A stretch of DNA of 14,437 bases from Globomyces pollinis-pini (lineage: Eukaryota; Chytridiomycota; Chytridiomycetes; Rhizophydiales; Globomycetaceae), in contig MU621385.1 of the NCBI GenBank assembly GCA_025399215.1, positions 1 through 14,437 on the forward strand. Direction: 5' to 3'. The position numbers and the translations under genes were made by a program. The notes below the pieces were generated by a model, which made no database searches, was not told the origin of the DNA, and worked only from the letters and a program-made list of their open reading frames with translations. Positions 9,439-14,437 of the stretch are shown piece after piece (within the stretch, counting starts at the first letter, position 1; each line of letters begins with the position of its first letter).

Positions 9439-9944
9439 AAGAATGGTGGTCTCCCTCTTATAATTGCTTCGCAAATCGAGTGAAATGAGTATTTTACGCC
9501 TGCTTTAACCTAGAAAATCAGACCAGTGTTCAATTGGAACATGTGGAAGCAACAGCACTAGTTCGGCTACATACAATTTATGCCATTGGAATAATCTTAT
9601 ATTACCTTCATTGTCACAGTAAAAACATTGTTAACAGAACACACCAAAGAAATGTAGTTTCCGGTATCGGCTTTGAAAAAGATACAGACTTGTCAAAGCA
9701 AATGCTTTCTGGATTTATTTAACAGTGGTAAATGAACAAAATGTTTGCCATAACTTATACATCGGTGGGCTATGGTAAGAAACAATGCCACGCTTTATTT
9801 ATCTTGAGATATCATTCATAGAATTGAAACGGTTTAGTTATGAATTATTAATAACAATGCTAAGGAATATTCAAAGTATTCCTATCTGATTGTTCTGATT
9901 CAATTCAAATCATCTGACTTCCAAACACAGCCAGGACTCCCCGG

Positions 9945-10022
9945 TTAGAACCTTTTTGTCCAACCTTCAACGCCATTAGTGTTGAAGATGACATCATCAA
10001 CCAAAAAGAATTTTGGACTATC
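9945..10022 (-). pseudogene. Possible DDE transposase fragment
   Basis: After an acceptor-like TTTAG the minus strand reads 25 codons, 'DSPKFFLVDDVIFNTNG' followed by 'VEGWTKRF', then TAA. A further in-frame stretch continues with 'PGSPGCVWKSDDLN'. The D-D-x-x-F-N...G-W-T spacing resembles the segment around the second catalytic acid of DDE_3/Tc1-type transposases. No upstream catalytic Asp, terminal repeats or full open frame are visible, so at best this is a small relic. It could equally be chance. Confidence 0.2.
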
Positions 10023-10230
10023 CTAAAGTAGAAACAAGTAACACTTGTAAAGCTGGTCTTCAAATATACTTCACTTTCTCCAATAGATCCCTCCTGTTTT
10101 AAAATCAATTCAAGTTTAAAGTGGTGGACAATCTTTTCAACTTTGTATTTTTTTTTTGTTTTTGTACAACCGAAATTCGATTTTGTGATACTCCAAACGG
10201 TCACAACCAAATTCGGATCCCTTTGATTGA

Positions 10231-10238
10231 TATAAAAA
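10231..10238 (+). promoter_or_regulatory. TATA box of the 143-aa orphan gene
   Basis: TATAAAAA starts 44 nt before the ATG at 10275, preceding a T-rich leader. The placement matches the TATA boxes before the two secreted-protein genes, so I take it as the core promoter. Confidence 0.6.
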
Positions 10239-10274
10239 GATATTTGTTTTCAACTCAGTTTAATCTTTATTTAT

Positions 10275-10706
10275 ATGAACGTCTACGAATGGAAACAACA
10301 CTTCAACAAGCTACAAAAGCTAGAATCTGGGAATATTGGTACTTTTGAGCATTTGAATGAAATGAATGCAGTTCGAGAAACATTGCATCAATTAAGCAAA
10401 CGTATCACCATTATCGACACCAATGCTTTCCGAACTTATTCTCCAAAAGATCAAGAAGATGCATTCAAAATGTTCCTCAACTGTCGTTCAATCAAAATTG
10501 TTCGTTTAGCCTTTCCTTTTCCTGAACAAGTAGTTTTTGATTTAATGAAGACTTTGCCAAACTTGAAAGAGGTTGAAACGTCTTTAGAAATCATGGATCG
10601 TATGATTCAAACTGGTACTTTGACCGCTTTGCCTGGGTTGGAAACTATCAAATTCACTGATGATAACGTTTTGGAATCGATTCAATTTCAAAAAGCTTCC
10701 CTTTAA
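10275..10706 (+). CDS. Hypothetical intracellular protein, 143 aa, LRR-like C-terminal half
   Basis: A single-exon frame from ATG 10275 to TAA 10704-10706. There is no signal peptide or membrane segment. The N-terminal half is charged and helical. The C-terminal half has leucine-spaced repeats, 'VVFDLMKTLPNLKEVETS' and 'LTALPGLETIKFTDDNVLES', like the irregular LRRs that follow F-boxes, but no F-box is visible. It could be a truncated member of an F-box/LRR family or an independent small gene. Transcription signals frame it well: TATA box 44 nt upstream and AATAAA 22 nt after the stop. It converges on the first secreted-protein gene, leaving 98 nt between stop codons. I cannot name it. Confidence 0.7.
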   Translation: MNVYEWKQHFNKLQKLESGNIGTFEHLNEMNAVRETLHQLSKRITIIDTNAFRTYSPKDQEDAFKMFLNCRSIKIVRLAFPFPEQVVFDLMKTLPNLKEVETSLEIMDRMIQTGTLTALPGLETIKFTDDNVLESIQFQKASL

Positions 10707-10727
10707 TTTATTATTAACTTCTTTCAA

Positions 10728-10733
10728 AATAAA
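10728..10733 (+). terminator. AATAAA poly(A) signal of the 143-aa orphan gene
   Basis: A canonical AATAAA lies 22 nt after the stop at 10704-10706, in the 98-nt gap between two convergent genes. Confidence 0.6.
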
Positions 10734-10800
10734 TTTTCTTGATATTTAATTGATTCTTTCTGTACTTTGTTAAACTGAGAAAATAGTTAAATGATGCTTA

Positions 10801-10806
10801 TTTATT
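10801..10806 (-). terminator. AATAAA overlapping the stop codon of secreted protein A
   Basis: The minus strand reads TAATAAATAAG at the end of the gene. The AATAAA shares two bases with the stop codon TAA (10807-10805), so the 3' UTR must be only a few tens of bases. Confidence 0.5.
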
Positions 10807-11398
10807 AAAGAGTGAATCGATAGTTTTGACCATAAAGAGAATCCCAATCACCTTTATCATTCACAAATGCAATCTCAACATTCCAATCATAATTTCCTGC
10901 ATTAGTGATGAGAGCTTTTTCGTTCGCGAATCCAGGTGCATAAAACCAGCCGACATAACCTGGTGATGGTCCCTCTTGTAAAGGAAACTGTTCAGTGACT
11001 GGGCAACGAGGAAAGCCATACATAGTGAAATCTGGGGCATCAGTTTTGGTTGCATGATAACACATGTGAACGTTGGCAGGAGCACCAACAGCATAGTAAG
11101 CATAGTTGATTGCGTCACCTGCATTTTGTGATGATCCAGTAAAATGTTTGGTAGTAATGTCTTTACCATTTACTTTCACATAAGCAGACAATGGACTTGC
11201 TTTAGGCCATAAACTACCAGAGTCCTTGTATTTGATGTACAATCGAGGATGGTTGTAGCCTTTATTCCAAGCACAAGCAGTCACTGGTCCAACATCTTTA
11301 CAATTTTGAATGGCGACATAGTCAGGTGGATAGTTTGAACGTTTGTCAACAGGAGTGGAATTAACGAGAGCCAATAAGGAAACAAAAATAGAGAGCAT
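10805..11398 (-). CDS. Small secreted four-cysteine protein A, 197 aa (tandem paralogue)
   Basis: A single-exon gene. Residues 1-15 form a signal peptide (hydrophobic 'IFVSLLALV'), followed by a possible Kex2-type 'DKR' site at 18-20. The mature part has four cysteines (33, 42, 113, 132), conserved in the neighbouring paralogue and likely forming two disulfides. Further shared motifs are 'GPVTAC', 'SPLSAYVKVN' and 'DWNVEIAF'. The C-terminal 'KGDWDSLYGQNY' recalls the W-D-x-x-x-G-x-N-Y last strand of starch-binding CBM21/CBM25-like beta-sandwich domains. That resemblance is an inference from the motif only. It is probably a secreted or wall-associated beta-rich protein, conceivably carbohydrate-binding. 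TATAAAT starts 33 nt before the ATG, which implies a very short leader. It converges with the 143-aa orphan and shares strand with paralogue B. Confidence 0.85.
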   Translation of the reverse strand: MLSIFVSLLALVNSTPVDKRSNYPPDYVAIQNCKDVGPVTACAWNKGYNHPRLYIKYKDSGSLWPKASPLSAYVKVNGKDITTKHFTGSSQNAGDAINYAYYAVGAPANVHMCYHATKTDAPDFTMYGFPRCPVTEQFPLQEGPSPGYVGWFYAPGFANEKALITNAGNYDWNVEIAFVNDKGDWDSLYGQNYRFTL

Positions 11399-11901
11399 TA
11401 TACTATTACTAACTCATTGGCCGGATTTATAAGTAAAAGCCCCGAACCTGATTAAATTATGTGATGGCCTGGGTCTTCTAAAAGAAGTTTGAGAGGATCA
11501 GAACTCGAAACGAGAACGGTAGATGCTGAACCTCAGTATCATTAATTGATAGACGATATGACTGATGCGAGTGGGTTTTTTTCCAAGTTGGAGTACAAAA
11601 CACTTGAGTATTTATGGAAAACTTCTGAATCTGGCTCTTAAACTAATATTTGTTATCAGAAGATATTATCAGTGCCTATGTGGCTAGTGTCTGTACTACA
11701 ACGTGACCTCAGGTGCCAAATCACAAATGTTAAATGAAACGCCCACTAAATGTAAAATGCCATGGTTATGAATGAGATTGACCAAAAGTCGGTGTAAATT
11801 AGTAAAGGCCGAAGCTCAAGAATTACGATGACTTAATCAAACGACTTTCCAGCAATCCTTAATATTTCATTGGTTATTGCTAGTAGGTAATCAATTTTAA
11901 A
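11399..11901. other. Spacer between the two secreted paralogues
   Basis: About 500 nt that must hold the promoter of paralogue A (TATA box at 11425-11431) and the 3' end of paralogue B. I see no open frame of note, no RNA gene and no clear repeat in it. Confidence 0.6.
11425..11431 (-). promoter_or_regulatory. TATA box of secreted protein A
   Basis: TATAAAT on the minus strand starts 33 nt before the ATG (11398-11396). With a start site about 30 nt downstream of TATA the mRNA would have almost no 5' leader. Confidence 0.6.
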
Positions 11902-12507
11902 TTAAAGTTTTATTTGGTAATTGCTTCCTCCGATTGAGTCCCAATCGCCTTTGTCGTTGAAAAATGCCAGTTCAACGTTCCAATCCTTCTTACCAGCTTG
12001 GGCTATCAATTCTTTCTCCGCATTTGGTGCAGGTGTGTAGAACCAGCTAATAATTCCAGCCTTAGCAGGTCCGTCAATAAGGGGGAACAAATCATTCACT
12101 GAACATCGGCTAAATCCATCTGGGCTGTAGTCCACAGGATCGTGGGTGGTAGGATGGTAACAGCGCTGAACGTCAGAAAATGCTCCCACCACATAGAACG
12201 CATAAGTATTGTCAGCGATTGTTTGATTTGTTGACCCAATAAAGTTTTTGGTGACAATAAACTCTTGATTGATCTTCACATATGCAGAAATCGGGCTACC
12301 TTTTGCCCATAATGCACCAGTGTTATCGTAAGCCAAGTATAAACGAGTATTGGCAACATTTTTGTTCCAGATGCAAGCAGTGACTGGTCCAATGACATCA
12401 CAAGTTTGAGTTTCCACATGGTCAGGGGAGATATCAATATCCTTCTCCATGGGTGTTGCTTTAACCAAAGCAACCAAGGATAATAGTATTGGTAAAATGA
12501 ATAACAT
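11902..12507 (-). CDS. Small secreted four-cysteine protein B, 201 aa (tandem paralogue)
   Basis: A single-exon gene with a signal peptide (residues 1-17, 'LFILPILLSLVALV'). It aligns along its whole length with protein A and is clearly paralogous, though well diverged. Shared features are cysteines 36, 45, 116 and 135, 'GPVTAC', 'SPISAYVKIN', 'DWNVELAFFNDKGDWDS' and a closing 'NY'. One N-glycosylation sequon (Asn94-Gln-Thr) is seen here and not in A. The dibasic site of A is absent. As with A, the C-terminal W-D...N-Y motif suggests a carbohydrate-binding-like beta-sandwich, without proof. A TATAAAT box starts 39 nt before the ATG, and an inverted CCAAT (12598-12604) lies further upstream. 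An AATAAA lies inside the last codons of the coding region. The head-to-tail arrangement with A indicates local duplication followed by divergence. Confidence 0.85.
   Translation of the reverse strand: MLFILPILLSLVALVKATPMEKDIDISPDHVETQTCDVIGPVTACIWNKNVANTRLYLAYDNTGALWAKGSPISAYVKINQEFIVTKNFIGSTNQTIADNTYAFYVVGAFSDVQRCYHPTTHDPVDYSPDGFSRCSVNDLFPLIDGPAKAGIISWFYTPAPNAEKELIAQAGKKDWNVELAFFNDKGDWDSIGGSNYQIKL
11909..11914 (-). terminator. AATAAA inside the last codons of secreted protein B
   Basis: The AATAAA falls within the codons for the C-terminal Gln-Ile-Lys, a few bases before the stop (11904-11902). If used, cleavage would come just after the stop codon, parallel to the overlap in paralogue A. 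Confidence 0.4.
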
Positions 12508-12539
12508 TTTGATGAATTATTTATTCTTTTAGGAGTGAT

Positions 12540-12546
12540 ATTTATA
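12540..12546 (-). promoter_or_regulatory. TATA box of secreted protein B
   Basis: TATAAAT on the minus strand starts 39 nt before the ATG at 12507-12505, the same heptamer as at paralogue A. Confidence 0.6.
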
Positions 12547-12980
12547 GCCAGATCCCTGTTTCTGTTTAATGAAATCGGATGCGTGCCGTTTCCATTTGGC
12601 CAATCAATGAATATTAGTCAAGCGTTATTTCAAAGTCTTTTCATTTATACTGACACCCTATGTTTACAAATGACTTAGTCCACTTGTTTACACAATTGGA
12701 TGGAAAGATTCGACTTCACCTGTGACCAAGTCTCGTATTCTTTTATTGATCTAATTTCAAATTAAATCAATTTGATTCTAAGTAATTGGAGAAATTTAAT
12801 TAAAGTCTCGGATCTCAGACTTGTGATGGTACAAAGTTCTGATGAAATGTAGGCAACTACAACCTTATTAGGTTTCAAACTGTAAAGGGAAATAACTGAA
12901 GGTTCCGTGTGTGATTGAATCTCAAGATAAGTTTATACATTTCAAGTTGCTTATCTCAGCCCAAACGGAGTGAATTCCTT

Positions 12981-13076
12981 ATGGTTTACTTTTCAGGCGC
13001 AGTTGTGATAGTAGACAAAAGTATTGAATTGAAGAACATTAAAGCTCTTTATCGTATAATTAAATGTAAAAGCTAG
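12981..13076 (+). repeat. Upstream copy of a diverged direct duplication
   Basis: Starts 'atggtttacttttcaggcgc' and matches 13285-13375 with substitutions and small gaps. Shared blocks include 'agttgtg', 'agtattg' and 'aagaacat'. Confidence 0.7.
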
Positions 13077-13190
13077 ATACTTCATCCAAACAAAGAACGG
13101 GCAATCTATTACGGAGAAAATGTTTTTATTAATGAAACTGGACAAACTTATTCAACTGCAGGCCCTATGCGATGCTGGAATTGGTTATAG
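12981..13190 (+). pseudogene. Broken open frame, possibly decayed LRR exon
   Basis: From ATG 12981 one frame reads 31 codons to a TAG at 13074-13076. The same frame then continues 37 codons ('HPNKERAIYYGENVFINETG', later 'STAGPMRCWNWL') to a TAG at 13188-13190. Near its start 'YFSGAVVIVDKS' resembles the 'NFSGAVDDIVF' of an LRR in the downstream gene, suggesting a decayed copy of an LRR exon. A second, more damaged copy lies at 13285-13375. The resemblance is short, so this remains tentative. Confidence 0.25.
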
Positions 13191-13284
13191 ACGTATCATG
13201 ATAAAATTGGTAACTTGTATGTTTTATTATAAAATTATGCGAGTGTAGAATAGTATAATGGCTAATTAAGTATTATTAGTAGTT

Positions 13285-13375
13285 ATGGTTTACTTTTCAG
13301 GCACAGTTGTGTAGTAGAAAGTATTGCATTTAAGAACATCAAAGTTCTTAAATGTATATTTAAAAGTAATGAGTC
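13285..13375 (+). repeat. Downstream copy of the diverged direct duplication
   Basis: Starts 'atggtttacttttcaggcac', about 300 nt after the first copy. A small deletion brings a stop ten codons in, so the frame open in copy one is closed here. It contains a 7-bp inverted repeat (13331-13337 with 13344-13350). Confidence 0.7.
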
Positions 13376-13413
13376 TTGCATCTTCTTCATTGTATATTTA
13401 AAAGTAATGAGTC
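13353..13413 (+). repeat. Two perfect 23-bp direct repeats upstream of the LRR gene
   Basis: The 23 bases at 13353-13375 (beginning 'tgtatatttaaaagtaatga') recur exactly at 13391-13413, 38 nt apart. The second copy ends 82 nt before the LRR gene's ATG, so the pair may form part of its promoter or mark a recent small duplication. Confidence 0.8.
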
Positions 13414-13495
13414 GCATCGTCCTTAAGGTTCTTAATCCAAAAAAAACACGCCATCATTGACAACAATTAAAACGCGAAAAGAGTTGACTAAATTC

Positions 13496-14437
13496 ATGAA
13501 AACAGCACACTTGATTGTGGGTATCAGCTTTCTCTATGGACGAATCAATGCCTTGGGTCAATGTGAATCATTTTGTAAATTTTACAGTGGTTTGAAAGCT
13601 ATTGGAGGAGTATGTAGTGACCTAGTTGGGACACCAGATGAATCTGCTTTGACCAACTGTTGCAATTTTCCTGGTGTTAAATGTGATTCCTCTAAGCCGA
13701 ATCCTACTATAACTAATATGTAAGACATACGACACGCTAAAATCCAGTGTTTTATCTCAAGATTTGACTGGGACTATAACAAACCATGTGTCTAGCTTAA
13801 CATCTTTACAGCTCCTGTAAATACTTCTTTCTTTTAATAATTTAGTGATTTGAGTCACAATGCTCTTTCAGGAGAATTGCCAGACTTCCGTATGTTGATT
13901 AACTTAGAAAACCTGTAACTAATGTCAGATCTAACAAATGCCTAGATATTTGTACGAGAATCAATTCACTGGTCCAATTAATAGTGCCATATTTCCAGTT
14001 TCGCTGGTAGAACTGTATGTTAAATTATTTATACTGATTACTTTCAGTGACCTATATAACAATCTTCTTTCGGGTGAATTACCACAAGATTTCAGTACAT
14101 TGATACACTTACAATACCTGTAATTAAATTTCTCTTACATTCTAGTAACTTGGGACGAAATCAATTCTCTGGGCGAATCAATAATATTCTCTTTCCTACT
14201 TCAATAGAGTATCTGTAAGGATGATTCAAATTTTCATAACATTAGCACTTTGAGCAGCAATACTCTGTCAGGTGAGTTGCCTCAGGATTTTAGTATATTA
14301 AGTAATCTAAAAAAACTGTAATTGATGATATATCTTAACATTAGTGCTCTATCTGGGAACAATTTTTCCGGTGCTGTCGATGATATCGTATTTCCAACAA
14401 ACATTGAGCGACTGTAAGTTTATGAACATTCACTATT
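13496..14437 (+). CDS. Secreted/surface plant-type LRR protein, 5' part, one LRR per exon
   Basis: Starts at ATG 13496 (the first ATG of the frame) and runs off the window. Exons: 13496-13719, 13748-13816, 13846-13914, 13946-14014, 14048-14119, 14146-14214, 14246-14317, 14345-14413. Complete introns are 28, 29, 31, 33, 26, 31 and 27 nt; an eighth opens at 14414. All introns are phase 2 and, after the first, split the same Leu codon. Exon 1 encodes a signal peptide (1-20) and a cysteine-rich cap (Cys 23, 27, 40, 55, 56, 63; 'NCCNFPGVKC') like the N-terminal cap of plant-type LRR proteins. Every later exon is 69 or 72 nt and encodes one 23/24-residue repeat, L-x-x-N-x-(L/F)-(S/T)-G-x-(L/I). Such LRRs form a curved binding surface. 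Any C-terminal membrane segment or kinase lies outside the window. Confidence 0.9.

Larger units (their letters stand above)
8186..10230. other. Two-kilobase gap without a confident gene
   Basis: It lies between the 5' end of the receptor and the TATA box of the 143-aa orphan. No long open frame starts with ATG on either strand. It contains the hairpin at 9366-9438, two short ATG frames (8734-8889, 51 aa; 9226-9348, 40 aa) and, on the minus strand near 9945-10022, a short stretch resembling a DDE transposase. The receptor promoter must lie in its first few hundred bases, but I see no TATA box there. I found no tRNA, rRNA or microsatellite array in it. Confidence 0.6.
12508..13495. other. One-kilobase spacer with a diverged duplication
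   Basis: It lies between the divergent 5' ends of secreted protein B and the LRR gene. It holds B's TATA box, two copies of a ~90-nt sequence (12981-13076, 13285-13375), a 23-bp direct repeat (13353-13375, 13391-13413) and a broken open frame (12981-13190). No intact gene is visible. The LRR gene's promoter must lie in its right part; a TATATTTAAAAG stretch occurs in each 23-bp repeat. Confidence 0.6.

Noticed and set aside
9534..9722. 62-codon frame, open upstream to about 80 codons
   Set aside because: It begins with TTG, not ATG, shows no recognisable motif and has no flanking transcription signals. Kept only as part of the unexplained gap.
9905..10210. 101-codon minus-strand frame
   Set aside because: It begins at a non-ATG codon and includes a poly-Lys run from an A tract. 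The transposase-like reading is in a different frame.
13457..13495. Possible 13-codon N-terminal extension of the LRR protein
   Set aside because: The upstream start would be TTG. The ATG at 13496 puts a clean signal peptide at the N-terminus.
13938..14123. 61-codon open frame across two LRR exons
   Set aside because: It arises only because the 33-nt intron at 14015-14047 is a multiple of three with no stop. The frame and repeat pattern show it to be two LRR exons with an intron between them.

Overview
The window is an AT-rich, gene-dense stretch of nuclear DNA from a eukaryote. The evidence is spliceosomal introns, an intronless PPR gene with a mitochondrial presequence, a class C GPCR, secreted proteins, TATA boxes and AATAAA signals placed very close to stop codons. 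The most distinctive trait is intron size. Seventeen introns can be placed by reading frame (sixteen of them complete), and they are only 26-33 nt long, mostly GTA...TAG. A GABA-B-type receptor together with large PPR and coiled-coil proteins would suit an early-diverging (zoosporic or rozellid-like) fungus or a related protist. That placement is inference; no rRNA or marker gene is present.

Layout from left to right. 1-354 (+) is a small protein or the last exon of one, convergent with 450-2915 (-), an intronless mitochondrial PPR protein. 3150-5488 (-) is a ten-exon coiled-coil protein of about 694 aa, rebuilt here from fragmentary open frames by recognising nine micro-introns. 5646-8185 (-) is a class C GPCR with a periplasmic-binding-type ligand domain, seven membrane segments and a C-terminal tail domain. 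Its frame is broken by one base near 7801. 8186-10230 is a 2 kb gap without a confident gene, holding a strong 73-nt hairpin and possible gene or transposon debris. 10275-10706 (+) is a 143-aa orphan with LRR-like spacing in its C-terminal half. 10805-11398 and 11902-12507 (both -) are tandem paralogues encoding small secreted four-cysteine proteins. 12508-13495 is a spacer with a diverged duplication that may be decayed LRR exons. 13496 to the window end (+) is a secreted or surface LRR gene in which each exon of 69 or 72 nt encodes exactly one plant-type LRR and each junction carries a micro-intron. It runs off the right edge.

Functionally, the right two thirds are rich in predicted secreted or surface products (receptor, two secreted paralogues, LRR protein), consistent with an environment- or host-sensing locus. 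The left third holds housekeeping-type genes (mitochondrial RNA metabolism, cytoskeletal coiled coil). There is no operon logic; genes appear to be separate transcription units with very short 3' UTRs.

The best candidates for something undescribed are the one-LRR-per-exon architecture with alternating A/B repeat types, the placement of in-frame stop codons at the edges of these tiny introns, and the 73-nt hairpin.
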